Positions 33,586-42,832 are shown, counted from the first letter of the stretch. The stretch: 64,000 nucleotides of DNA from an uncultured Roseivirga sp. (GCA_947493005.1 CANLOY010000001.1:1-64000), one strand, 5' to 3'. Notes: a model not told the origin generated them from the letters alone. Made by a program: numbers and translations.

Positions 33586-36519
33586 TTATTTATTGTCAAA
33601 TCGCTTAATATTTAACTTCCTTCTCTTTTCTATCAGGTAAAAAGCCAATTGGTAATTCGCTCCTATGTTGTTAATGTTTAATGTGTAAGATTTCTGAGCC
33701 AGCTCAAACTGACTATCCACTGCACTTTCATTAACTGATACTGTATACTGTCCAAATGGAACATATAACCTGAACTCTCCAGACTGTCCAGTCAATCCAG
33801 AATAAGAATTGCCCGTATTATCTGTAGCCGTTACTCTGATCCCACTTAAATCCATACCGCTTTCTCCAAGAGCAGAAAACTGTGCTTTCTGTAGAATAAT
33901 ACTACCGGCAATCTGAGACCCCCTCTTTAATGGGATATACAAAGTTTTACTCCTTATAAGGTTAACCGAAAGATCACTAGACTTAAACCAACCTTCATGG
34001 TTAGCTAATAACTGTGTGCTTACAGCATATTCTTTTTGAGGTAGATCTTTAAAAGTCACAGCTCCTTCTTCATCTGTCATTAATGACTCTCCATTCACAC
34101 GGACAATCACATTTTTCTCAAGCTCTTCTCCCCTATCTCTTACATTGTTTCCATTTACATCTTTGAAAACAACAATTTCCAGATCATGAGATTTTTTACC
34201 TGGCTTGCTAATATTGAATTGCTTGACAATACCAAACCTAAGGAAGGTGTTGCCCTGACTGAATGGGCTAAATGCCGTTGAGCCATTTCCTTCACGAATA
34301 CTTGCCAGTGGACTCTCTCCTTGGTTTACTTTAAAGAATTCCACGGTTGTATTGAATTCAAATCCTGACTTAGAGTAGTAGGTGATTTGAGGAGCCATAT
34401 TCATTCTCCATCTGGCCAGTATAGACTCATAAGACATATTGACTGTTGGTCTTACCGAAATTCTGGCTTTGGTAAAATTCAATCTCGCAAATGCACTAAG
34501 GAAAAAAGACTGTGGATTAATATTGTCTTCTATAACCCTTAAGTTATCCAGAACATTGAATGGCCCAAAATAGTACCTAGCGGAAACATTAAGATTTTTA
34601 TACCTGATGGTATTCTCCCACCTACTCACCATATAAGGCTTTATATCATAATCTTTCGGCTTGACCAAACCGCTATAAAACCTGGAGAATACTCTGACCT
34701 TGGAAGAGCTGTTTGTAGCAAATGAAATCCCTGCTCCAGTAGTTCTAACCCGAACATCCAGTACTTCTTCATCCAGTATTCTTGGGAAGAAAACAAAATT
34801 TCCACCTTCAGTTGCCCAACCAAACCTTGCCTCTAATGAATTTCTTTTAAACTTTCTTATTGGGAAAAGTATTCCTCTACTATAAATTTCTGGAGCTCTC
34901 TCGTTTATATTCAGCCTTAAACCAACAAACTTTTCCTTACCTAATGAATACCTCATATTGGTATTCATCATAGTAGTGCCCCTAAACTGAGAGGAATAAC
35001 TTCCTGAATTATAACGTGCCTGAGAAGCAATACTAACGCCCTTTATACGGCCTGTATACTTAGCCAGTATTCCATAACCTGGCTTAGAAAAGTTTTCTGT
35101 AGCACTTTGATGATTTTCAATAGAATAACCCAGCTTAACGTCCAGAAGTGATTGATTTTTGAATCGATAAGATCCACGTAAAGTTGTCAGATTTCGTTTA
35201 ACGGCATTGAACTGATCGTCTTGATTAACAATATCACTTCTTAGTATTAAGCCCTTTCCAGTTCTGAAAGTAGCAGTACCCCCAATACTCACCAGATTAT
35301 TACTTACGTTTCCTGGCTGAGGCCTTGTAGCATAAATTCCAGAAACACTTACCTTATTACCCAAATGATATGTACCTCTGGCTCCAACACCATTAACCAA
35401 CAACTCCAGGTTGCTACCGATATCACCAGCAGCAACACTAAATTTCGGAGTACTATACTCTCCGAACCTATACGAACCCAAAAACTGGGTTCCCGCAATA
35501 CTGTTTGTTGAAATGATGGTTTGATAATAATATCTCAATGCACGGTCTCTACCCAAATCTGCCTCACCGCTTAAGTCCAGACTAAAGTTGGTAAATTGAG
35601 AAAGCACATTATAAGTATTGAATTCTACTTTCAGAGGAAGTGTAGAGGTTCCATATTCTGATTTAAATTTTAATGATTTTCTTAATCTCTTGAAGTCAAT
35701 CCTTCCACCCCAGCTAGGGCCACTGCCCGTAAGACTTTTGATTTGAAGGTTTAGTTTAAACTCAGATTGTTCCAGTTGTTGCTGGTTAATTGGCCCAGCA
35801 GCGAAGAAATCTTCTTTCTTAGCCTCTCTATCTAGCCTGGCTGTAAAGGTTAAAACAGTATCCAAACCTACTGGAAGGTTCATAAAGAGTGTATTCTCTG
35901 CGAAAGGTTTACCAGCGCTGTCTAACACACTTATCCTACTATCAGGATTGAATATAATATTTACATCTTCCGGGGAGTTACCGCTATTTCTCACCTGAAG
36001 CTTGAAGTCAGCTTCTTTTCCGTCAGTTTTAAAGAACGCCTCTGATTGCATTAGCGCTGCCGACCATCTGGATATTTTTACAACCTCAATGGACCATGGT
36101 GCAGAAGCTAAGGGAACTCCATTTGTCGTTATAGCAGTTGCGTTCATAAAGTAGTTAACATTACCCTGAGCGTTCTTATCAGGTATTACCCTGACCGGAA
36201 CAAATAAGCTATCACCATTGGCAACATTAAAAACTCTTTCAGAAGAGGTCAGGCTTTTCCAATTTTGAGGGTAAGCAATTTCCAGATTGAACACATATCT
36301 TCTACCTGAATTATTTATTACCCTAAGAACATTGGAAGCTACCTCATTAACTGAACCTGAGGTTTGAGACTTTACGAATTGTAGCGTGAGGCCGTTTGCG
36401 GATGCTGTTGTTTCAGACTGCGCCTGTGCTTTCGTGTTCGAAAACAGCAATATCAGCAGCGTAACAGCAAACACAGGATGGGAGATAAATCTCCACAATC
36501 TGGGATCACGAGTAGTCAA
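33586..36519 (-). CDS. usher-like outer-membrane barrel protein with Ig-type and carboxypeptidase-regulatory domains
   Basis: 977 residues from TTG at 36519 (alternatives TTG 36498 or GTG 36474; no ATG is available). A signal peptide ends near TKAQAQ. Residues about 35-250 are Ig/NEW3-like domains. Residues about 270-760 are a barrel of many amphipathic strands (for example RALRYYYQTIISTNSIAGTQ, FSVAAGDIGSNLELLVNG). Two carboxypeptidase-regulatory or SdrB-type sandwiches follow (about 770-850, VVFKDVNGNNVRDRGEELEKN; 860-950, IRVTATDNTGNSYSGLTGQ). The layout fits an export pore such as an usher. The N-domain does not match the classical usher N-terminus that I know. A TATATTTG promoter is at 36551-36558. 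Confidence 0.65.
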   Translation of the reverse strand: MTTRDPRLWRFISHPVFAVTLLILLFSNTKAQAQSETTASANGLTLQFVKSQTSGSVNEVASNVLRVINNSGRRYVFNLEIAYPQNWKSLTSSERVFNVANGDSLFVPVRVIPDKNAQGNVNYFMNATAITTNGVPLASAPWSIEVVKISRWSAALMQSEAFFKTDGKEADFKLQVRNSGNSPEDVNIIFNPDSRISVLDSAGKPFAENTLFMNLPVGLDTVLTFTARLDREAKKEDFFAAGPINQQQLEQSEFKLNLQIKSLTGSGPSWGGRIDFKRLRKSLKFKSEYGTSTLPLKVEFNTYNVLSQFTNFSLDLSGEADLGRDRALRYYYQTIISTNSIAGTQFLGSYRFGEYSTPKFSVAAGDIGSNLELLVNGVGARGTYHLGNKVSVSGIYATRPQPGNVSNNLVSIGGTATFRTGKGLILRSDIVNQDDQFNAVKRNLTTLRGSYRFKNQSLLDVKLGYSIENHQSATENFSKPGYGILAKYTGRIKGVSIASQARYNSGSYSSQFRGTTMMNTNMRYSLGKEKFVGLRLNINERAPEIYSRGILFPIRKFKRNSLEARFGWATEGGNFVFFPRILDEEVLDVRVRTTGAGISFATNSSSKVRVFSRFYSGLVKPKDYDIKPYMVSRWENTIRYKNLNVSARYYFGPFNVLDNLRVIEDNINPQSFFLSAFARLNFTKARISVRPTVNMSYESILARWRMNMAPQITYYSKSGFEFNTTVEFFKVNQGESPLASIREGNGSTAFSPFSQGNTFLRFGIVKQFNISKPGKKSHDLEIVVFKDVNGNNVRDRGEELEKNVIVRVNGESLMTDEEGAVTFKDLPQKEYAVSTQLLANHEGWFKSSDLSVNLIRSKTLYIPLKRGSQIAGSIILQKAQFSALGESGMDLSGIRVTATDNTGNSYSGLTGQSGEFRLYVPFGQYTVSVNESAVDSQFELAQKSYTLNINNIGANYQLAFYLIEKRRKLNIKRFDNK

Positions 36520-36550
36520 AATAAGTTAGTCCTTTGGTGTTAGGTAAAAC

Positions 36551-36558
36551 CAAATATA
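36551..36558 (-). promoter_or_regulatory. -7 promoter element of the usher-like operon
   Basis: The minus strand reads TATATTTG (perfect). TTG-type bases 21 bp upstream (36580-36582) could be the -33 element. It leaves a leader of about 25 nt before the TTG start. Confidence 0.6.
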
Positions 36559-36867
36559 GAAATTACAATCGATTCAACACAATTAGAACAAGCCTCTTTG
36601 CGTTACCAAATGCACTTTCTGCACACAATCTAACAAATTATTGGGATGAGTCACAAACTTTTGTATGTATAAAATTTGTTTTTTTCTCACAATAAAATTC
36701 GGCCAACCTAATAGAGAAGGAATATCTTCGTTTGTACAATCAGCTTTACATAGAATTTCCAGGAAGTAAAACTCACTTTTCTTTTAACTATCGATTGGGA
36801 TTCAAATCAGGACTTTATTATAATTCACCATACTTAATTGATGGTAAAACCAAGTGTTTTAAAAGAA
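36559..36867. other. intergenic stretch without a recognised gene
   Basis: About 310 AT-rich bases between the usher-like promoter and the tRNA-Leu(GAG) terminator. I see no coding frame, RNA gene or strong hairpin here; a loose inverted match (ACAAACTTTT / AAAATTTGT) near 36654-36680 is not convincing. Confidence 0.4.
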
Positions 36868-36891
36868 AAACCTGATCGCATAATCAGGTTT
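36868..36891 (-). terminator. terminator of tRNA-Leu(GAG)
   Basis: Perfect 9-bp stem AAACCTGAT / ATCAGGTTT with loop CGCATA. The minus-strand U run is the complement of 36861-36870. It begins 5 bp past the tRNA 3' end. Confidence 0.85.
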
Positions 36892-36895
36892 AAAG

Positions 36896-36979
36896 TGCGC
36901 ACGAGAGGATTCGAACCTCCACACAAGTTAATGCACCACCCCCTCAAGATGGCGTGTCTACCAATTCCACCACGTGCGC
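36896..36979 (-). tRNA. tRNA-Leu (anticodon GAG)
   Basis: Read on the minus strand: acceptor GCGCACG / CGTGCGC with discriminator A, and D-arm GTGGAATTGGTAGACAC. The anticodon stem CCATC/GGTGG (one G-U) encloses loop TTGAGGG, giving GAG. A class II variable arm and T-arm GGAGGTTCGAATCCTC follow. CCA is not encoded. It reads CUC/CUU and complements the UAG isoacceptor at 4949. Confidence 0.95.
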
Positions 36980-36999
36980 TGGTGTTTTTTATGGGTTGG

Positions 37000-37007
37000 C
37001 AAAAGTA
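37000..37007 (-). promoter_or_regulatory. -7 promoter element of tRNA-Leu(GAG)
   Basis: The minus strand reads TACTTTTG (TAnnTTTG), 20 bp before the tRNA 5' end, the same distance as for the other tRNA-Leu in the window. Confidence 0.65.
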
Positions 37008-37108
37008 AATAAGAAATGCTCTATTTCAAACAACAATTCAGCACCTTTGGTGGATTGATCTTTGTTTAGACTCATCTAGTTTTCTAGATTTAGATTTTAT
37101 ACGCTAAA

Positions 37109-37798
37109 ATGGACAAACTCAATAAGACAACCCTTCTCGGCCTGTTCTTTATTATTATCGGTCTGGTCACCGTAATGAACAATGTAGGCTTCATACCTTG
37201 GTACGTTAGAAGGTATATTTTTCAGTGGGAAAACATTCTAATGGTTATTGGCCTTTTTCTAATCATTTCAGACGAAAATAAAAAAGTTGGAGGTATACTT
37301 GCTGGTATAGGTTTCTTTCTTGTAATAGATGATTGGTTCAGGGTAGATATTTCTATCTGGGACTTATGGCCAATGATCCTAGTAGTATTAGGACTATATA
37401 TTATAACTAATAAAACAAGAACCACTGCAGATTTGGAAACCGACAACTCAGGTGATGATGGTGACCTAATTGAAGATACTGCTGTTTTCAGTGGGGGTGA
37501 TAAGGTAATTACCAGCAATAATTTCAAAGGAGGAAATCTAACCGCCATTTTCGGAGGGTCAAATATCGACCTGACTACTTCCTTGTTATCACCTGAATCT
37601 GGTACACTTGAATTGTTTTACATGTTCGGAGGGTCAAAAATCAGAGTGCCAAAAGAGTGGAATATTGAAGTTAAGGTTACTAGTATTTTTGGTGCACTTA
37701 CAGATAAAAGAGTCATCAAAGATTACAATCCTGAGAATAAAGCAAGACTCCATATTAAAGGCTTAATTCTTTTTGGTGGAGCCGAAATCACAAATTAA
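37109..37798 (+). CDS. LiaF-like membrane protein (DUF5668 plus LiaF C-terminal domain)
   Basis: 229 residues. Four short transmembrane helices in 8-100 (LLGLFFIIIGLVTVMNNVGF, ILMVIGLFLII, VGGILAGIGFFLVIDDW, LWPMILVVLGLYII) form the DUF5668/LiaF transmembrane region. After an acidic linker comes a beta-helix-like domain with repeated FGGS/FGG turns (LTAIFGGSNIDL, FYMFGGSKIRV, GLILFGGAEI), typical of cell-wall-active-antibiotic response proteins. No two-component system is adjacent. It is followed after 10 bp by ggt; whether the two are linked in function is unknown. Confidence 0.85.
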   Translation: MDKLNKTTLLGLFFIIIGLVTVMNNVGFIPWYVRRYIFQWENILMVIGLFLIISDENKKVGGILAGIGFFLVIDDWFRVDISIWDLWPMILVVLGLYIITNKTRTTADLETDNSGDDGDLIEDTAVFSGGDKVITSNNFKGGNLTAIFGGSNIDLTTSLLSPESGTLELFYMFGGSKIRVPKEWNIEVKVTSIFGALTDKRVIKDYNPENKARLHIKGLILFGGAEITN

Positions 37799-37808
37799 GT
37801 ACATTGCT

Positions 37809-39494
37809 ATGAAACGAATTCTAACCATAGTTTTTCTTGTTCTTACTTGTAGCACATTTGCACAAGACAGAATTACAGGTCGAAAGTTTGCAACTCGTTC
37901 AGAAGTAATTGCTCAAAATGGAATGGCTGCTACAAGCCAGCCTCTGGCCACTCAAGTAGCACTGGATATTCTTAAAAAAGGAGGAAACGCCATAGATGCA
38001 GTCATTGCTGCAAACGCTGTTCTCGGTTTAGTAGAACCAACTGGTAATGGAATTGGAGGCGATCTCTTCGCAATTATATGGGACGCTAAAACTGAAAAAC
38101 TATATGGCTTAAATGCTTCAGGCCGGTCCCCTTACAATCTATCATTGGCGTATTTCAAAAATAATGGTTACAAAAAGATTCCGGCCTACGGCCCTCTCCC
38201 AGTTTCAGTACCAGGAGCCGTAGATGGCTGGTTCGAAATGCATGGTAAGTTCGGCAGCATGAATATGCAGGAGATTCTTCAGCCAGCCATAGACTATGCC
38301 AATAACGGATTTCCTGTTAGTGAGCTCATAGCTTGGTATATGGAAAGAGGAGCTGCCAATCTTAAGCGCTTCCCAGGCTTTAAAGAGGTATATATGCCCG
38401 GTGGCCGAACTCCTAAAAAGGGAGAGGTATTCAAAAACCCCTCCTTAGCCAATACACTGAACCAGATTGCTAAGAGAGGCAGAGATGCTTTTTACAAAGG
38501 AAAGATTGCAAAAACAATTGCTGATTATATTCAACAGCTTGGTGGTTTTCTTTCGGAAAAAGACCTGGCCGACCATGCTTCGGAATGGGTAGAACCTGTA
38601 TCCATAAACTACAGAGGTTATGATGTTTGGGAACTCCCTCCAAACGGACAAGGAATTGCAGCACTTCAGCAATTGAAAATACTGGAAGGCTATGACCTGA
38701 AATCTATGGGCTTTGGAAGTGCTGAATATATCCACACTTTCACTGAAGCTAAAAAATTGGCCTTTGAAGATAGGGCTAAGTTTTATGCAGACATGGATTT
38801 TTATAAAACCCCTGTAGACTGGTTAATCTCAGAAGAGTATGCCTCTGATAGAAGAAAGCTTATCAAACCTGATAGAGCAGGTCGATCATACCCTGCTGGA
38901 CAATTAAAAGATGGCGATACCATTTACATGACTGTGGCTGATAAAGATGGCAATATGGTTTCCCTTATCCAGAGTAACTTCAGAGGCATGGGGTCTGGTA
39001 TGACGCCTCCTGGACTGGGTTTTATCCTTCAGGACAGAGGAGAATTATTTTCACTTGAAGAAGGACACGCCAATGTTTATGCTCCACACAAAAGACCTTT
39101 TCATACTATAATACCAGCTTTTATAACTAAAGATGGAAAGCCATGGGTTAGTTTTGGGCTAATGGGCGGAGCTACACAACCCCAAGGTCATGCACAAATC
39201 GTAATCAACATGATTGATTTTGGTATGAACCTACAAGAAGCAGGCGATGCTCCAAGAATTTTGCACAACGGTTCATCTCAACCTACTGGAGAAAAAATGA
39301 CGGATGGTGGAGTATTACAACTTGAGAGCGGCATTGACTATGAAGTAATCCGTAAGCTTGTGCTCATGGGGCATAAAATCTCCTGGAACGTAGGAAGCTA
39401 TGGCGGCTATCAGGCCATTATGTGGGACGATAAGAACAAGGTGTACTATGGAGCTTCAGAATCAAGAAAAGACGGACAAGCAGCAGGGTATTGA
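37809..39494 (+). CDS. ggt: gamma-glutamyltransferase (N-terminal nucleophile)
   Basis: 561 residues from the ATG at 37809, which opens a signal peptide ending STFAQ; a longer frame would overlap the LiaF-like gene. Periplasmic enzyme that transfers or hydrolyses gamma-glutamyl groups (glutathione and others) after self-cleavage. The autoprocessing Thr is the one in GDTIYMTVADKDGNMVSL, at the usual position before the small subunit. GGNAIDAVIAANAVLGLVEP and GIGGDLFAI are the conserved large-subunit motifs. GLMGGATQPQGHAQIV is the oxyanion and glycine-rich loop. Confidence 0.92.
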   Translation: MKRILTIVFLVLTCSTFAQDRITGRKFATRSEVIAQNGMAATSQPLATQVALDILKKGGNAIDAVIAANAVLGLVEPTGNGIGGDLFAIIWDAKTEKLYGLNASGRSPYNLSLAYFKNNGYKKIPAYGPLPVSVPGAVDGWFEMHGKFGSMNMQEILQPAIDYANNGFPVSELIAWYMERGAANLKRFPGFKEVYMPGGRTPKKGEVFKNPSLANTLNQIAKRGRDAFYKGKIAKTIADYIQQLGGFLSEKDLADHASEWVEPVSINYRGYDVWELPPNGQGIAALQQLKILEGYDLKSMGFGSAEYIHTFTEAKKLAFEDRAKFYADMDFYKTPVDWLISEEYASDRRKLIKPDRAGRSYPAGQLKDGDTIYMTVADKDGNMVSLIQSNFRGMGSGMTPPGLGFILQDRGELFSLEEGHANVYAPHKRPFHTIIPAFITKDGKPWVSFGLMGGATQPQGHAQIVINMIDFGMNLQEAGDAPRILHNGSSQPTGEKMTDGGVLQLESGIDYEVIRKLVLMGHKISWNVGSYGGYQAIMWDDKNKVYYGASESRKDGQAAGY

Positions 39495-39497
39495 TCT

Positions 39498-39884
39498 ATG
39501 AAACAAAAACTCCATGCCATGGCATTAGTCGTAAAAGACTATGATGAAGCCATTGAATTTTATACAAAAAAACTACACTTCGAACTCATAGAGGATATAA
39601 AACAATCCGAAACGAAAAGGTGGGTAGTTGTAAGACCAAAAGGGTCAGAAGGTTCACTCCTCTTAGCCAAAGCGGCCAACAATGAGCAGGCCTCCAGAAT
39701 AGGAAATCAAACCGGAGGCCGGGTATTTCTATTTCTACATACAGATGATTTCGATAGAGATTATAAAAATCTTGTTCACCACAACATCAACATTGTAAAC
39801 GGCCCAAGAGACGAAGTTTATGGACGAGTTTGTGTCTTCGAGGACCTCTATGGAAATCGCTGGGATTTAATTGAGCCTGCCTAA
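39498..39884 (+). CDS. VOC-superfamily (glyoxalase/bleomycin-resistance fold) protein
   Basis: 128 residues with two beta-alpha-beta-beta-beta modules (KLHAMALVVKDYDEAIEFYTKKLHF and the GRVFLFLHTDDFDRDYKNL half). Likely metal ligands are His4, His76 and a C-terminal Glu in DLYGNRWDLIEP. Substrate is unknown; close relatives are annotated as glyoxalase-like or dioxygenase-like. It starts 3 bp past the ggt stop, so it belongs to the LiaF-ggt-VOC unit. Confidence 0.85.
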   Translation: MKQKLHAMALVVKDYDEAIEFYTKKLHFELIEDIKQSETKRWVVVRPKGSEGSLLLAKAANNEQASRIGNQTGGRVFLFLHTDDFDRDYKNLVHHNINIVNGPRDEVYGRVCVFEDLYGNRWDLIEPA

Positions 39885-39907
39885 TCCATTAATAAATACA
39901 CTCCTGC

Positions 39908-42478
39908 TCACTCATCTCGAAGTACTTCAGCGGGATTCAGTTTACTAACCCTTAGCAATTGCCCAAACACGGATAACAGAATGAGTAAGAAAAATACTGC
40001 TAAAGCACCAAGAACCAATGAAGGTGTCAGGGTTGTCCGGTACACAAAAGAATCCAACCACATTTCCAGAAAGTAAAAGGCCAACGGAAAGGCTATAAGG
40101 CTCGCCATTAAAAGCACTATCCAAATATTAGTGGTGAGTAATCTCGCCAATGAAATAAAGTTAGCACCTAGCACTCTTCTAATACTCAATTCTTTCATTT
40201 TTACCTGAATCAGGTATGTCAGCAAACCAAAAATACCTAAGCAGGAAATAAAGATGGCTATTGAAGTAAAGGCACCGAACAATTGTCCCATTTTAACTTC
40301 TTCAGTATAGACACGCTCTAACCTGTCATCCATAAATTCAAAATCAAATGGTTGTTCAGGATAAACCTCATCCCAGGAATCTTCAATAGTACTCAAGGCT
40401 TCTGCATAATCAGTTGAATTTAACCTTATAGCTACCTTTGTTGGGTTTATCTCGTAATTGGAGTAAGCCAAAGGCGTTTCAAATTGTATGTAAACGGTCG
40501 GTTTTACCTCGGATTTTAGAGATTCGGTTGGAAAATCCCTCATAACTCCCAGTATTGAGGCACTCTTAACCAAGTTCAAATCATAGTTTTTACCCAAAGG
40601 CTCTTCTTTGGCCGCAACAAGCGCACTTTCGTTGACTAGAACATGCTCTTTTCTATTTCTACCATCAGGGTAAAAACCTGTTCCTTTCACTATCTCAAAC
40701 CTCATTATATCGAAAAAATCTCTGTCCATAGCATGAATTTCAATGCCTCGAGTAAAGCCTTTTGACATGACTTTGATTTTCTTGTTATCATTTGGGCCAG
40801 GTGCCATGCTAGACATACCTACTTGTGATACTAACGGAAGTGCTAAAAGTTTTTGTTTGAATATGCCATGATGCCTTCCCAACACTCCTTTTACAATTAA
40901 CACCTCTCCGAGTTCCGACTTATTATGGCCGGCATAAACAAAGCTCATTTGTTTTAAGAAGGTCAAAGCACCAACAATCAAAAAAGTTGATATCGCAAAT
41001 TGCACTACTAATAGCCCATTCCTCATCAGTTTACCCCTGCTTGAATTGATGACTTTACCTTTTAACAACTCACCGAATTTGACTCCGGAAAGCAGTATAA
41101 CGGGATAAATTGATGAGAAGATAGTCAGCAATAACAGAAAGAGAACGACCAGACACAATACCCACCAAATCATGTTCACATTCAACTGTAGTGAAAAGCC
41201 CAAATAGTTCTCTAAGGGGTTGATAAAATAGCCGATTACAATCAAGGAAAGCACCATAGAAACACTTGAAATAATAAGGGATTCTGCAACCTGCTGAGTC
41301 AACAAGGTTTTTAATGAAGCGCCCATTACTTTTCTAATAGAAACATTCTTAGCCTTCCTTAAAGAAATTGTAGTTAAAAGATTAATGTAATTGGCAACAG
41401 CCAACATTAAAACAACAGCTGCTACAATCGAAAAAATATTAACCACCTGACCATCAACACTTTCGATAAATGAATCTCCAATATCAATGTTAAACTTTAT
41501 TTCATTCAGAGTTCTGAAAACATACGTTACATCAACTAACTCCTTATGATCTGTGAATGCACTTAAATAATCAGGAAACCTCCTCGCAAGAGTAGTTAAA
41601 TCTGTTCCTTCAGTAACTCTGAAATAAGCACTATTATAATGATATATACGTGAAGAAGGAGCCAAACTCAATTCTCTTTCACCTTTCAGGTCATTGACTA
41701 CTAAATCATTTGAAAAACTCGAATTAACTGGTAAATCTTTCAGTACTCCTGAAACAAAATACGATTGCTTTTCATCATATTTATCAATCTCAATAATTCT
41801 TCCGACCACTTCTTTTGACGAAAACAGTTTCTCGGCCATGCTTTCAGAAACTAAAGCCGTCCGTTCTCCCGCTCTTAAATTTTCTCCACTCACCAGTTCA
41901 AGTTGAAAAACATTCACGAAATCAGGCTCTACATATATTGCTTGAGTAGTAAGTGCCTCTCCTAACTTTTCCGTACTAACTTCTACAAGTACACCCATTA
42001 CTCGTGATGCTGCCTCTATTTCAGAAAACCCTTCTTTGAGCACTGATGGTACCCCCACATGAACCGTCTCATTCAGTCTTACTATTCTATCTGAGTCTTC
42101 TAAAAAATCATCTTTATTGTATTGATTAAATACGAATAAGAAAATAATTCCAAAGCAACTAAACCCTAGTGTAAGGGTGATCACATTCAATGACTGATAA
42201 ACTCGTTCTCTCAGTATTGATCGAAAACTAAACTTGAGATAGTAAGAGAATAGATTTTTCATTGGACTATATTTTCGTTTTTGACGTTTCTTTCTAACAA
42301 ATAATTTGACCAAAAGCAGCACATCGAGCATATACTTCAACCTTGCCTTGAAGCTTCCCATTTTTCTGAGGTTATGATAAAAATCTTCCCTCAAGTCTCC
42401 TTCAATTTCTTCCATTCCCGAAGAAGGAAACATAACCAGTAATAATTTCAGGAACAGTTTTGGGGGAGAAGACTTCAT
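39908..42478 (-). CDS. FtsX/MacB-type ABC transporter permease with N-terminal prefix domain
   Basis: 856 residues. A short helical prefix (EEIEGDLREDFYHNLRK) precedes the first transmembrane helix (about 97-117). A MacB-type periplasmic domain is followed by the first FtsX domain (about 350-480, helices VVNIFSIVAAVVLMLAVANYIN and following). A second periplasmic domain (about 510-710) precedes the second FtsX domain (about 725-845, GAFTSIAIFISCLGIFGLLTYL). It ends PAEVLRDE. No ATPase gene is adjacent. Its start overlaps the PadR stop by ATGA, so PadR and the permease are one unit. Confidence 0.88.
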   Translation of the reverse strand: MKSSPPKLFLKLLLVMFPSSGMEEIEGDLREDFYHNLRKMGSFKARLKYMLDVLLLVKLFVRKKRQKRKYSPMKNLFSYYLKFSFRSILRERVYQSLNVITLTLGFSCFGIIFLFVFNQYNKDDFLEDSDRIVRLNETVHVGVPSVLKEGFSEIEAASRVMGVLVEVSTEKLGEALTTQAIYVEPDFVNVFQLELVSGENLRAGERTALVSESMAEKLFSSKEVVGRIIEIDKYDEKQSYFVSGVLKDLPVNSSFSNDLVVNDLKGERELSLAPSSRIYHYNSAYFRVTEGTDLTTLARRFPDYLSAFTDHKELVDVTYVFRTLNEIKFNIDIGDSFIESVDGQVVNIFSIVAAVVLMLAVANYINLLTTISLRKAKNVSIRKVMGASLKTLLTQQVAESLIISSVSMVLSLIVIGYFINPLENYLGFSLQLNVNMIWWVLCLVVLFLLLLTIFSSIYPVILLSGVKFGELLKGKVINSSRGKLMRNGLLVVQFAISTFLIVGALTFLKQMSFVYAGHNKSELGEVLIVKGVLGRHHGIFKQKLLALPLVSQVGMSSMAPGPNDNKKIKVMSKGFTRGIEIHAMDRDFFDIMRFEIVKGTGFYPDGRNRKEHVLVNESALVAAKEEPLGKNYDLNLVKSASILGVMRDFPTESLKSEVKPTVYIQFETPLAYSNYEINPTKVAIRLNSTDYAEALSTIEDSWDEVYPEQPFDFEFMDDRLERVYTEEVKMGQLFGAFTSIAIFISCLGIFGLLTYLIQVKMKELSIRRVLGANFISLARLLTTNIWIVLLMASLIAFPLAFYFLEMWLDSFVYRTTLTPSLVLGALAVFFLLILLSVFGQLLRVSKLNPAEVLRDE

Positions 42479-42816
42479 AATTTGCTCACATCGTTTAGTA
42501 TCATTGCCGGAATGTCATTCCAAAGCCTATTCCTGTTTTCCTTAATCTCCGATAAGCCTTTCAACCCATATGGAGTAACAGAAAACATTCTTTTTCGCTT
42601 CCCTCCTCTTTCCTTACTCGAATCTCCCATTTTGGAATTGACAAGTCCTTTGTCTTCCATCCGGTAAAGTGTTGTGTGGATACCACTAATGTTTAAACTC
42701 CTTCCGGTACGTGCTTCTATCTCTAGTTTTATGCTGAAAGCATATGCTTCGTTTTGCAATACACATATAGTGAGTAAAACCAATTCTTCAAATTCGCCTA
42801 TTCCTGTCTTTTTCAT
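42475..42816 (-). CDS. PadR-family transcriptional regulator
   Basis: 113 residues from the ATG at 42816; an in-frame start ten codons earlier lacks a typical N-terminus. Winged-helix signature: EFEELVLLTICVLQNEAYAFSIKLEIE, then GIHTTLYRMEDKGLVNSKMG, then a basic SSKERGGKRKRMFSVTPYG wing and C-terminal dimerisation helix. PadR proteins usually repress genes for membrane stress or efflux, and this one precedes an ABC permease. A TACA-N4-TGTA palindrome lies 4 bp before the ATG and may be its own operator. Confidence 0.9.
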   Translation of the reverse strand: MKKTGIGEFEELVLLTICVLQNEAYAFSIKLEIEARTGRSLNISGIHTTLYRMEDKGLVNSKMGDSSKERGGKRKRMFSVTPYGLKGLSEIKENRNRLWNDIPAMILNDVSKL

Positions 42817-42820
42817 ATTA

Positions 42821-42832
42821 TACAACAATGTA
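42821..42832 (-). promoter_or_regulatory. candidate PadR operator (first PadR locus)
   Basis: TACAACAATGTA: dyad arms TACA / TGTA. It resembles the 13-bp cores TACAACTATTGTA and TACAACATTTGTA in front of the second padR gene, both of which lie in the same place relative to their regulator. Confidence 0.4.

Noticed and set aside
37074-37089. ATCTAG-TTTT-CTAGAT hairpin before the LiaF-like gene
   Set aside because: Only 6-bp arms in AT-rich DNA with no T run; I cannot distinguish it from chance.
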